This document shows positions 1-9,184 of a stretch of DNA of 64,000 nucleotides, piece by piece (within the stretch, counting starts at the first letter, position 1; the number at the start of each line of letters is the position of its first letter). Origin of the DNA: Mikania micrantha (taxonomy: Eukaryota; Streptophyta; Magnoliopsida; Asterales; Asteraceae); assembly GCA_009363875.1 (NCBI GenBank), contig CM018692.1:90982137-91046136 (forward strand), in the 5' to 3' direction. The position numbers and the translations under genes are program-made. The notes beneath the pieces are model-generated. The model saw only the letters and a list, made by a program, of their open reading frames with translations. It made no database searches and was not told the DNA's origin.

Positions 1-847
1 ACAAAACCGAACTCTATGACCTGTCTGAAATTAGGAAATTCCTTAAAACCATAGTTATTTGAACTTACACATAATGAACTATTTAGGTAAAATTTTAATA
101 GGTTGGATATACATTGAGCTATAACGTGACATATATTACAAAGGTTATCTCACACTTCGAGTTAAGTCTTCATAGTCCCTCTTTTACTATTTTTACTTTT
201 GGGGTGAAACATGCAACTTATCTATTACATTTTCATGTGAACTTAGTTTAATGACATTATAGTTTGTGAACTTTAGCTAAGAACATTGCATTGATCACCC
301 TCATTTAGCGACTATGATATATCTATTGGACCAACCATCCCATTGTTGGTGGAGTTGACTTTGGTCCTCCATGGTGATAGTTTACTACTTCAGCATTGTT
401 AGGAATGCTAAAACGTGGTCAGAACATCATTTTGTTAACATCAGTTGATCTGCTTTACTTGCTAGTTCATTTGACTATGTTCATTGTCCTTTGAGTTCAC
501 ATAATACATCATTTATAACATTTCTGTAAACATATTTTGGTGTGAGCGTACAAACCAATGAAACTCACCAACTATTTGTAGTTGGCACTTGATTTTAAAC
601 ATGTTTTAGGTGGGAATGTCATTTAGCTACATGATTGAGCTTGGATTTGAGTTTAATTATGCTTAATGTTTGAATTCAATTGATGTAATAGTTAGGGTTT
701 TAAATTGTTTAACAATGTATTAAATGATTGAATTTAATGAGAAATTGAATGTAATGTTTGAACTTATTTACAAATATATACCTTGTGCTATGAACAATCT
801 ACACTTCGTGTTGCCCTGATGTTTCCGCCATCGGTCGGGGTGTTACA
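1..847 (+). mobile_element. 3' part of a Ty3/Gypsy LTR (family i)
   Basis: The segment ends with a CGGTCGGGGTGTTACA terminus, nearly the same as the LTR end of the complete Gypsy element at 12723. It also holds the LTR hairpin motif (563-610) seen in the other Gypsy LTRs of the window. The LTR starts left of the window. The bases directly after it (from 848) belong to a different, minus-strand element, so this LTR appears to be inserted there. No coding sequence. Confidence 0.75.
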
Positions 848-1064
848 AACGTATAATGGAACAATATCACATATCATATAGCAAACATCATAGATAATAA
901 GCATCGACCACACAGAATTAACATTTAATAAACACATAAGCACTTAATCCAGAAAGTAGTAACTAGTATATGAAGTAATTCATAATTGGGTATCCTACGG
1001 TTATAGACTAGGTCATCCATTTATAATAACCTAATTCCCTATAACTCGGGCTCTGACACCAATC
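848..1064 (-). mobile_element. Leader and primer-binding site of a minus-strand Gypsy element (family ii)
   Basis: Read on the minus strand, this resembles the start of the internal region of Gypsy-1 (12724-12850): a primer site TGGTGTCAGAGCC (1049-1061) followed by the text that translates the same leader block. The primer site differs by one base from the TGGTATCAGAGCC of the other elements, which matches the 3' end of initiator tRNA-Met. The leader is cut at 848 by the LTR to its left, so no gag or pol of this element remains in view. Confidence 0.75.
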
Positions 1065-2715
1065 TGTACACCCGGACTGACGGCGGAATCATCAATATGC
1101 CACGAGGAACGTGCAGATTATTCATAAGCTCGTGGGAAACTAAAATATATCATCACATAACATTTATAGCATTCAAATTAAATTACACAAAAATCATGTT
1201 CATCATGATTCAATTACACAAATGATGTAGCTAAGCTAACTAAATTCTAGTCTTTCTTAGATCCAGTTAATTTAGCTATGTCTAAGATCCTATGTGATGA
1301 TATCCCAAAATATATATAGAGCTATCCTCCCCTACTTAGCTTGATTCCCTGAAACCTGTCCAAAAACAAGTGTCAACTACAAAAGTAGTTAGTGAGTTTC
1401 CACATGTGTATGAATAATCGTAAAAGGATAAGCTTTCACCTGTGAAACTAAGCAAATTGAATGGAATTCAGAATTTGTTAAAAAGCACATATAATAATAC
1501 AGATCATGTAGTTATTTAGCATTCAAGAGTTCCAACAATAGATCAATACACAAAGTTCAACACATCTAATAGTTCACAAATCACATATGATATATTGTGT
1601 CTGCAATTCACAACAGGCTTCCCTAGAAGGGTAAATCATCATTAGTACATGCCTTCACCACGGTCTTTCCCCAAAGGGTAAGTGAAACATGGTGGTATGC
1701 TAAACCACAAGCTTCCCCCGAAGGGTAAATCAAACAATGGCTAGCCTTCGCCACGGGCTTCCCCAGAAGGGTAAATCAAACATTGGTGGAAGTTAATAGC
1801 GTATAATGATGATAGCATATAATGATTATTAATGTATGTGTATATATATAGCAATGTTCAAATCCTTCAAAACATTCAAGCTAGTCCACATAAGTGATAG
1901 CTTATGTTTCTGTTGGACATGTTTCACCCCGTAATTTAAAAATAAAGTACTTAAAAAGAGCCTATGAGAACTCAAATGTCAGTGTTATGTAGATTGTAAA
2001 ATATAGAGATGAGCACTCGTTGTTTGAATCCACCAAGTATTCAATAAGGCTTCAAAACGTGCTTGATAGTTCGAGATCGTTGTACTTCCGTGTTGTAGAC
2101 GATTGGAGGATCGTTTTCACACTAAGAATGCTTGACTTTGTGTAGAAATGAGGAAGATTTCTATAGAGAGGTGACGTAAATGTGATTCTAGAGAGAGAGG
2201 TGACGAAAATGTGATTCTAGAGAGAGACTGGAGGTTGTAAAATCAAGAAGAAAAGGGAGAGTTAACCCTTTTATAGTTCGGGTTTAATTCGGGTACTCAG
2301 TTTCTTTCGTTTACGCGTTATCGTATCGTTTAGTCAGTTTTAATAAAGTAAATTTAAAACGTGAAATGTTTTTATAACATAGTTTCATTTTAAATCTTTT
2401 ATAAAATGGTTTTATTCAATGAAAACGTTTAAGTGGTAATTCCTAATAAATGTTTTTAATTCCTTTTTATTATTCTAATTCTCGTAAAAATATTTATTTT
2501 GCATAACTCGTCGGAACGCGTAACTTACGATTATATTTGTAAAGATCGTCACCTTTACGAATACAACACTCGTCTTGTATTCCAACTCGATTTCTGAATT
2601 TGTGGAATATTGTTTCAGAATATTAATGATAACAGATGCATTCGTATGAATCATCACCCACGCGAGCACACTATTAGTTTAAACCTTCTGAAATGATATT
2701 CGCGTGTTTAATTGG
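1065..2715 (-). mobile_element. Ty3/Gypsy LTR, minus strand (family ii)
   Basis: The low-coordinate edge (TGTACACCC, the LTR 3' end when read on the minus strand) abuts the primer site. Inside are the conserved LTR hairpin (1355-1399), the GGTGAAACATG block (about 1918-1935 reversed), and stretches matching the U3 part of Gypsy-1 up to about 2715. Its outer edge cannot be fixed: homology fades and no clear TG end was found. Four spaced copies of a GGCTTCCC..AAGGGTAAAT block lie at 1616-1800. Confidence 0.65.
1616..1800. repeat. Short tandem repeat inside LTR (about 46-bp period, 4 copies)
   Basis: Four copies of a block reading GGCTTCCC(C/T)AGAAGGGTAAATCA start near 1617, 1662, 1710 and 1756. 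Each contains a small inverted repeat (CTTCCC...GAAGGG). Equivalent repeats with a different sequence (ATTGCTTTGAC units) occupy the same place in the Gypsy-1 LTR (11860-12060). Confidence 0.65.
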
Positions 2716-3359
2716 CATTTGTGTCCTCACCAACGCTTAATGTTTCAATGTTATTGTTTTGTTATTTTATTTATTCCAAATCCGATATTCAAGAATTCTC
2801 TTCACTAAATCATATCTCCGACACATCCATGATAGACCGAAGTAAGTTTATGTGTAAGGCATGCATAGAACTCGGTCGCAACCTATTCAGCCGTCAGCCC
2901 ACCACCACTTTGATAAACTATGACCTATGTCTTTGCCTATATTTAGTGATAGAATCTTACACCATTACCATAATTATTCGAATGCATTGTGTTATATGTG
3001 TTAATCTACATAAACCATTCAGTGCAACCTAGTTCTATTGCAAACTACAGCTTCCTAATGGTTCATGTGTTTCAATTATGTGTTCTGAATAATGTAAATC
3101 AAAATACAAGGTTATATAACCTCAATAGCATAATATGTTCTATGAGCAGTAGAATCTCTACTGTAACAAATTTATCTAAAACAGAGTGGGTACAATCTTG
3201 CATGTTGAAACTAGATAAAACTATGGATAATTTGGTTTATGTGTAAGGTAAACAAGATTTAAATGTTTAATTTGGCATATATTTAATTTGAATGCAATTT
3301 ATAATATTTTCAAATTTAGATGGTGCAAAATCTGGAAAACGTTGATTTTAAATCAACAC
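2716..3359. other. AT-rich stretch, nothing recognised
   Basis: Short open frames here have no recognisable composition or domain, and there is no clear terminal repeat. It may contain the outer end of the LTR to its left. Confidence 0.5.
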
Positions 3360-3630
3360 CTTTAAAATGGGGATTTGGCTTTTAGTGGCAACTTTACACT
3401 TTTAGTGGCGACAAGAAATTGCCGCTAATGATCACGACCAAGGTTTGGAAACTCACCAATAGTTGTTGTCACACTATTAGCGGCGACAGGGGGCTCTTTA
3501 GCGGAAACACTTATTAGCAACGACACAATAGCGGCAATTTTTAGCCATTAGCGACATTTTATTAATGGCAACCTTTTACCAACAACCCATCACCATTATT
3601 GTTATTGCTAAAGGTTCTTTTTCTTGTAAT
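3360..3630 (-). mobile_element. Degraded CACTA transposon terminus with subterminal repeats
   Basis: Read on the minus strand the segment begins CATTACAAGAAAAAG (about 3617-3631), one base away from the common CACTACAAGAAAA terminus. It is followed by many copies of a GCCGCTAA/TAGCGGCGA unit in both orientations, as in CACTA subterminal regions. No opposite end or transposase is visible. Probably a relic. Confidence 0.55.
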
Positions 3631-4160
3631 GAATAATATCCACATGAAAATTAACAAAAAATAAAAAATTAGAGGGGAAATGATTACCTGATGACTAGGT
3701 AATTACATACTATAAAGACATAAATTGTCGTTCAGTTGTGGGGTTCCACCTGGGGTGGGCTCGGGCATACGTCCAGAGCGTCAAATCCGAGGAGACGGTT
3801 GAAATCCCATCTTGGGTGTCGTTGTACCAAGCTGTTAAAAAAAAAGATTACAAAGACAAATAAAGTTGAGAGACTTAATTGAAATAATTGAACCAACATT
3901 AGAGTTACAACCAGTTACTATTTTTTTCCCTCAAAATCAACACAATTGTATATTAAAGATGACTAATTAAAATTACCCATTTATATAATACCAAATTACC
4001 ATATATCTAATTTTAACAATCCGGCCAACCAGCGCCTCTGATCGTTACTTTCATGGACATCGACTAATGGTGGCTGCAAATTCTAGTTTCTACCCGGTTC
4101 AGTTCTCATCTCAAAGTCATGAACGTCTTTTTCACATTAAGGTGATCAATTTCAATTGTT
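3631..4160. other. Upstream flank of the SAUR gene
   Basis: No gene seen. A GC-richer island at about 3733-3835, ending in a poly(A) run, looks like a short retroposon but could not be confirmed. The rest is AT-rich sequence leading into the SAUR promoter. Confidence 0.5.
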
Positions 4161-4165
4161 GTGTC

Positions 4166-4174
4166 TATATATAA
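4166..4174 (+). promoter_or_regulatory. Probable TATA box of the SAUR gene
   Basis: TATATATAA lies 192 bp before the SAUR start codon, the only strong TATA-like match at a suitable distance. It would place transcription start near 4195-4205 with a 5' UTR of about 165 bp. Inferred from position only. Confidence 0.5.
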
Positions 4175-4365
4175 ATTATAAACAGTACGCACACGAAACT
4201 ATAAACGCCATTATTGAAGCCCAAAACTTCACAAACAAAAAACCTGCATCATTTTCTTCAATCACACACTAAATAATCTTTCCATGTTTAAACCCTAATT
4301 GTGCAACGTACGTTGTCGCACTTTAATCCCTCAGAGCACGGTCAGTCTAATCAATTACATTTTTA

Positions 4366-4818
4366 ATGAAATCGCCAGTTAAGGGTAGCTCACGAAAGAA
4401 AGGTTTTCTAGTCAAAACATGGGATCGATGTCGATCCATTCTTAGCTCCAGCAAGAAAAAGGTCGCGCCTGAAGGATTTTTTCCGGTGTATGTTGGACCG
4501 GATAAACAGTGGTTTGCGGTTAAGATGAAGTATGCTAATCATCCGTTGTTTCAGATGCTATTAGAAGAAGCTGAAGTCAAATATGGGTATGATACACCCG
4601 GCCCAATACTGCTTCCATGTGAAGTGGATCTCTTTTATAAGGTGGTGGCGGAGATGGAAGCCAACCAAACGGAGCCCCATGGGTGTGGGTTTGGATATGG
4701 GTTGTTTGGTCCGTTTAATCCTAGCCGGAGGTTGGTGAACGCCTGTGGTGATCAGATGGGCAAAGGGTACGGTAAATTTGAAGTTCTTAGTCCCTCGCAG
4801 TTGGTTAAGATGAATTAA
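4366..4818 (+). CDS. SAUR family (small auxin up RNA) protein
   Basis: A 150-residue single-exon protein with a typical SAUR layout. A basic N-terminus (residues 1-33, KGSSRKKG, SSSKKK) precedes the SAUR core at about 34-98, which includes the block PEGFFPVYVG, then FAVKMKYANHPLF, LLEEAEVKYGYD, and the closing hydrophobic segment CEVDLFYKVVAEME. A variable glycine-rich tail follows. In this family such proteins are short-lived auxin-induced regulators; several inhibit PP2C.D phosphatases and so activate plasma-membrane H+-ATPase and cell expansion. That role is family knowledge, not visible here. Length and lack of introns fit the family. The start is the first ATG after the TATA box and is followed by a basic stretch usual for SAURs. 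The TAA stop coincides with a MITE target duplication. No close paralogue lies in the window. It looks intact. Confidence 0.93.
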   Translation: MKSPVKGSSRKKGFLVKTWDRCRSILSSSKKKVAPEGFFPVYVGPDKQWFAVKMKYANHPLFQMLLEEAEVKYGYDTPGPILLPCEVDLFYKVVAEMEANQTEPHGCGFGYGLFGPFNPSRRLVNACGDQMGKGYGKFEVLSPSQLVKMN

Positions 4819-4999
4819 GGGATTCTTAGATAGCCTCTTAATTAATGATTTTTAAGAGTTTACCTCTTAAATCTGAATAGTTACTAGGCAGCCTCTCAAC
4901 CATTCAAATTTAAGGCGTTACCTCTTAACCATTAAAATGTTATTATCGTTAAGAGGCAGCTAGCATCGTAATGATCACTAAAAGGCTACCAAACAACCC
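4819..4999. mobile_element. Tourist-like (PIF/Harbinger) MITE at the SAUR stop codon
   Basis: A 181-bp element with imperfect terminal inverted repeats. The left end is GGGATTCTTAGATAGCCTC; the right end read inversely is GGGTTGTTTGGTAGCCTTT (about 16 of 22 positions agree with one gap). The interior holds several CCTCTTAA/TTAAGAGG inverted blocks. It is flanked by TAA on both sides (4816-4818 and 5000-5002), the 3-bp TWA target duplication typical of PIF/Harbinger. The left TAA is the SAUR stop codon. No coding capacity. Confidence 0.6.
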
Positions 5000-5345
5000 T
5001 AAAAAGGCATGGAATTCAAGTTGTTTAACTAGTTGAATGATCAATCGATCTGGATTTATGTATTAATTAACTCTGTAAAATTAGTTCACATTTATATTTT
5101 CTTTTTCTGCTTTGTATGAATACATATAATTCCATGCGTAAATTGTAATTTATGTGTTTACGTAAGTGAGGAAAACTAAGGTATGACCCGTGAAACTCGT
5201 ATGATCTTGTATTTGGTTTGGTTCACGGTTAAATTATACCTATTAAAGTGCCATGATTTTCAGACATGATCTTGGAGCTAGAGTGTGTTTACGGTCCACA
5301 CAAACCCGACCTGTGAAAACCTAAAACCAACCCGGCCAGTATATA
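5000..5345. other. SAUR downstream flank, no feature seen
   Basis: AT-rich sequence that probably contains the original 3' UTR and polyadenylation region of the SAUR gene, now displaced by the MITE. No gene recognised. Confidence 0.4.
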
Positions 5346-5353
5346 AACTAGGT

Positions 5354-5731
5354 CAGGGGCGTACCTAGGCTTTAGATAAGGGGGTCGACCGACCCCCATG
5401 AACTTTTGATTTTTAATGTTGTGTATACGATCTGATCTTGATCGACCCCAAGAAATTTTGTCCCCGACCCCCATGAAAATTTGACAAACCAGATAAAGCC
5501 TAATTTAGTTTTTGTAATTTGACGAACCAGATAAAGCCTAATCATATCATCATAATCAATGAGATGATTATTTGACGTGGTTTTATTATGTATTTGTAAT
5601 TTAATTTAGTTTTATCGTTTTTTAGTCATCCGACCCGACCCAATTCGAATTGGTAAAAAAAAATTTAACGACAAATAACTATTCAAAAAACATTCTGACA
5701 CACATAAAAAAAATTTATGGGTCCGCCACTG
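5354..5731. mobile_element. Non-autonomous hAT-type element
   Basis: 378 bp, starting CAGGGGCGTACC and ending GGTCCGCCACTG, giving inverse ends CAGGGGCGTACC / CAGTGGCGGACC (10 of 12 agree), the CAGNGGCGNA type usual for hAT. The flanking 8 bp are AACTAGGT (5346-5353) and AGCTAGGT (5732-5739), 7 of 8 identical, matching the 8-bp hAT target duplication. No transposase. Confidence 0.7.
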
Positions 5732-5739
5732 AGCTAGGT

Positions 5740-6851
5740 TCGGTTTTTGGCTAACATCTTAAGCCCAAAATGGTTTTGGTCCGAATCAGTCAAGTTCTGA
5801 GTTGTTGCATAGCCCTAATTTTACGTAAGCTAGGGTCAAGGGAGTAGTCCCTTGTAACTTCTGAGACTTCCCACCTTCTCTTTTTTTATATCATCGATTC
5901 CTTGTAACATCAACATCTCTAACATTTCTCTTTCCCTTCGTTAAAACATGATACAATTAACAATACAAGTTCTAGTATTTGTGAGATGTGTTGCTTGTTT
6001 AGGGTCTCAAAGTCTAGCTAAATAAGTTTTGAATAAAAAAAAAAAAAAAAAGGTTACATATTCTTTCGAGCCACCTCTTTTGGATTCTTGTTTCTCTTTC
6101 AATTCGCTTTTCGAAGTGTTACCATGAAAATGATTTCACAAAACAAGACTTGTTTGGGTATATCTTGACGGCAAGATAATATATCAATAGAATCCATTTA
6201 CTTGAAATGAAGAATTAGGTGCAGTTTTATTAACCATATATATTGTTATTTTACAATTAACAGGTGATTATAAATTTAAATGTTGATGTCATTGTTTAGG
6301 TCTATGACGTCAAAAAAAATGCTTTTTAAAAACATAAATCTTTATAGGATGTGAATAGTTAACTCTCTTGTATTGACCCTACCATCTTGTTCAACGAATT
6401 GAATTTTCAAGTTAAGTCTGTACGTATAATCGATGTCATCGAGAATTCCCAGAAATCCATGCATGCCTTGATGAGCCATGTATACAATTTGTATGCTGCA
6501 GCTCTCTCTTTGGGTATATGTAGATATTCATTTTCATATATTATTGACACAAAAGTAGTCAAGAGATGCACGTTAAACTCTTTTGTACTCCTTTATCATG
6601 TCCACAATTATCCTCGAAGACATAATTGTACTAGATGATAGGTTGAAATCTCACAAGTGTCGACATTGTTACAAAATGTTTACGAATCTTCTATTATTAA
6701 TATTTTTATTTATAATATTATGCCTTATTTGGAATATCATTTAAAAATGATTTATTAACTTATTAGTTTTTCAAAAGGCCAATAATTGAATAAGTTATTT
6801 GTTAAATTTAAAAGTACTTCTGAAAATGACTTTTTTGTAGAAGGATAATAT
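5740..6851. other. Intergenic AT-rich sequence
   Basis: No gene or element recognised. A run of 17 A occurs at about 6036-6052. The right edge is where plastid homology begins. Confidence 0.5.
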
Positions 6852-7256
6852 GTTGTTTGTATATCGTTATTCTATATTCTATCGAACTCCCATTTTGTAG
6901 CTGCTGCGCAGCTCCTTATTTACGTAGGAGCCATAAATGTTTTAATCATTTTTGCTGTGATGTTCATAAATGGTTCAGAATATTCCAAAGATTTCCATCT
7001 TTGGACCGTGGGAGATGGAGTAACTTCCGTGGTATGTACAAGTCTTTTTGTTTCACTAATTACTACTATTCCAGATACGTCATGGTACGGGATTATTTGG
7101 ACTACAAAAGCAAACCAGATGATAGAGCAAGATCTGATAAGTAATAGTCAACAAATTGGGATTCATTTATCAACAGATTTTTTTCTTCCGTTTGAATTCA
7201 TTTCAATAATTCTTTTAGTTGCGTTAATCGGCGCAATTGCTGTAGCTCGTCAATAA
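6852..7256 (+). pseudogene. ndhG: Plastid NADH dehydrogenase-like subunit 6, 5'-truncated nuclear copy
   Basis: Homology starts inside the gene, around the codons for CISLFYILSNS, and runs in one frame to the stop at 7254-7256 (end ..LVALIGAIAVARQ). Recognisable blocks are FVAAAQLLIYVGAINVLII, HLWTVGDGVTSVVCTS and QQIGIHLSTDFFLPFEFI. The plastid protein is about 176 residues; some 45 N-terminal residues lie beyond the insert edge, so no start codon is present and the copy cannot work. In plastids NdhG is a membrane subunit of the NDH complex for cyclic electron flow. The region lacks any nuclear promoter or transit peptide. Confidence 0.88.
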
Positions 7257-7467
7257 TAACTCTTTAGAACTGGAAAAACCTTGTTATGAGCTATCACATT
7301 GATTTCCTTTTTTCTATTTGACTTTGTATATAAAATAGAAATTCTTTATTATTTCGATCTATTCCCAATATATTCCTTTATTCCATTACTGGTTATATTC
7401 TAGTCAATCCAATTGGTTAAATTGTTGTTCATTTTGAAATGAATCGAGATTGATAAGGAGTTGGTTA

Positions 7468-7773
7468 ATGATGCTCGAACATGTACTTGTTTTGAGTGCC
7501 TATTTATTTTCTGTCGGTCTATATGGATTGATTACAAGTCGAAATATGGTTAGGGCTCTTATGTGTCTTGAACTTATATTAAATGCGGTTAATCTCAATT
7601 TTGTAACATTTTCTGATTTTTTTGATAGTCGTCAATTAAAAGGAGCCATTTTTTCTATTTTTGTTATAGCTATTGCAGCTGCTGAAGCAGCTATTGGACT
7701 CGCTATTGTTTCATCAATTTATCGTAACAGAAAATCAACTCGTATAAATCAATCGAATTTATTGAATAAGTAA
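7468..7773 (+). pseudogene. ndhE: Plastid NADH dehydrogenase-like subunit 4L, full-length nuclear copy
   Basis: 101 codons, open from ATG 7468 to the stop at 7771-7773, the usual length of plastid NdhE. It keeps the three-helix pattern: VLVLSAYLFSVGLYGLI (about 5-21), MCLELILNAVNLNFVTF (about 30-46) and IFSIFVIAIAAAEAAIGLA (about 61-79), including the conserved membrane Glu in the second segment. It sits between ndhG and psaC, as in plastids. The frame is intact, but there is no transit peptide or nuclear promoter, so it is treated as a plastid-derived pseudogene that happens not to be broken. Some residues differ from what is usual (start MMLEH instead of MILEH, NLNF instead of NMNL, from memory of the family). 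Confidence 0.88.
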
Positions 7774-8015
7774 TATTATCATATAAATGAAATTCTAATT
7801 TTCATAAATTAATTCAAATTAGCATGTCTGCCACGTAAGATATGATCATGTTATCACAAAGATAAGAAATCAAAGTATTTTGGCACTGTAAATCCAAAAT
7901 AGATAAAAAAACTCGGGGAACTCATCGATTCATCTAGTACTAGTATTAAAATATATAAATCATTTATCAATTTACTAGATTGAAACTTTATCACGTTCAA
8001 AAATGGATAGATCCA

Positions 8016-8261
8016 ATGTCGCATTCAGTAAAGATTTATGATACATGTATCGGGTGTACTCAATGTGTCCGAGCCTGTCCTACGGATGTATTAGAAATGA
8101 TACCTTGGGACGGATGTAAAGCCAAACAAATAGCTTCTGCTCCAAGAACAGAGGATTGTGTCGGTTGTAAGAGATGTGAATCCGCCTGCCCAACAGATTT
8201 CTTGAGTGTTCGAGTTTATTTATGGCATGAAACAACCCGCAGCATGGGTATAGCTTATTAA
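8016..8261 (+). pseudogene. psaC: Photosystem I iron-sulfur subunit VII, intact nuclear copy
   Basis: 81 codons with both 4Fe-4S motifs complete: CIGCTQCVRACP (Cys 11, 14, 17, 21) and CVGCKRCESACP (Cys 48, 51, 54, 58). These bind FB and FA in the plastid protein, which passes electrons from FX to ferredoxin. Length equals the plastid protein. The end reads GIAY where GLAY is usual, the only change I can name by eye, so purifying history before transfer explains the near-perfect state. Without transit peptide or nuclear promoter it is unlikely to act. Upstream spacer 7774-8015 is the ndhE-psaC spacer. Confidence 0.9.
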
Positions 8262-8304
8262 TACATTACAGAAACCCCTACTTGAGTCCATTTTTTTTAC
8301 CGCC

Positions 8305-8347
8305 AAAACCTGTGCTTAAAAATAAGATATTTTTGGGCACAGGTTTT
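8305..8347 (+). other. psaC-ndhD spacer hairpin (plastid 3'-end stem-loop)
   Basis: AAAACCTGTGC (8305-8315) pairs perfectly with GCACAGGTTTT (8337-8347) around a short AT loop. In plastids such inverted repeats stabilise the 3' end of psaC transcripts. Here it is a passive remnant of the insert. Confidence 0.75.
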
Positions 8348-8375
8348 TCTGGTCCAAGTGTATCTTGTCTTTACC

Positions 8376-9184
8376 ACGAACAAATTTCCTTGGTTAACAA
8401 TAATTGTAGTTTTACCAATATTTGCAGGTTCCTTAATTTTCTTTCTTCCCCATAAAGGAAATAGGGTAATTAGGTGGTATACTATATGTATATGCATGTT
8501 AGAACTTCTTCTAACAACCTATGCATTCTGTTATCATTTCCAATTGGACGATCCATTAATCCAACTAGTAGAGGACTATAAATGGATCAATTTTTTTGAT
8601 TTCCGTTGGAAATTAGGAATAGATGGACTGTCTATAGGACCCGTTTTATTAACAGGATTTATCACTACTTTAGCTACTTTAGCGGCCTAGCCTGTTACTC
8701 GGGATTCTCGATTATTCCATTTCTTGATGTTAGCAATGTACAGTGGTCAAATAGGATCATTTTCTTCTCGGGACCTTTTACTTTTTTTCATCATGTGGGA
8801 ATTAGAATTAATTCCAGTTTATCTACTTCTATCCATGTGGGGAAGAAAGAAACGTCTCTACTCAGCCACAAAATTTATTTTGTACACGGCGGGGGGTTCC
8901 ATTTTTCTCTTAATGGGAGTTCTGGGTGTCGGTTTATATGGTTCTAATGAACCAACATTAAATTTTGAAACATCAGCTAATCAGTCGTATCCTGTGGCTT
9001 TGGAAATCATATTCTATATTGGATTTTTTATTTCTTTTGCTGTCAAATTGCCGATTCTACCCCTACATACATGGTTACCAGATACCCACGGAGAGGCGCA
9101 TTACAGTACTTGTATGCTTCTAGCCGGAATTTTATTAAAAATGGGAGCGTATGGATTGATTCGGATTAATATGGAATTATTACC
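8376..9184 (+). pseudogene. ndhD: NADH dehydrogenase-like subunit 4, 5' part, cut by Gypsy-1
   Basis: Begins with ACG (8376-8378), the codon that plastids of most seed plants edit to AUG at the ndhD start, then TNKFPWLTIIVVLPIFAG. Frame continues through WELELIPVYLLLSMWG and LPDTHGEAHYSTCMLLAGILLKMG to LLP at the insertion site. One in-frame TAG at 8688-8690 replaces the Trp codon in LAAWPVTRD (TGG to TAG). At 9184 the gene is interrupted by Gypsy-1; the rest resumes at 22403 after the duplicated TTACC. Roughly 270 of about 500 codons lie here. The plastid protein is a membrane proton-pumping NDH subunit. This copy is broken in at least two ways. Confidence 0.93.
9180..9184. repeat. Left target-site duplication of Gypsy-1 (TTACC)
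   Basis: TTACC directly before the 5' LTR is repeated directly after the 3' LTR at 22403-22407. The uninterrupted plastid gene has TTACC once here, so the duplication is certain. Confidence 0.95.

Noticed and set aside
2475..3246. Short frames left of the first CACTA end
   Set aside because: Chance frames in AT-rich DNA, partly inside the minus-strand LTR.
3733..3850. Possible SINE: GC-richer island, B-box-like GGTTGAAATCCC, A-rich end
   Set aside because: No clear A box, target duplication or second copy in the window. A search for other copies in the genome would decide.
8606..8947. Alternate-frame ORF over ndhD
   Set aside because: It overlaps the true ndhD frame, which is recognisable on both sides of the in-frame TAG.
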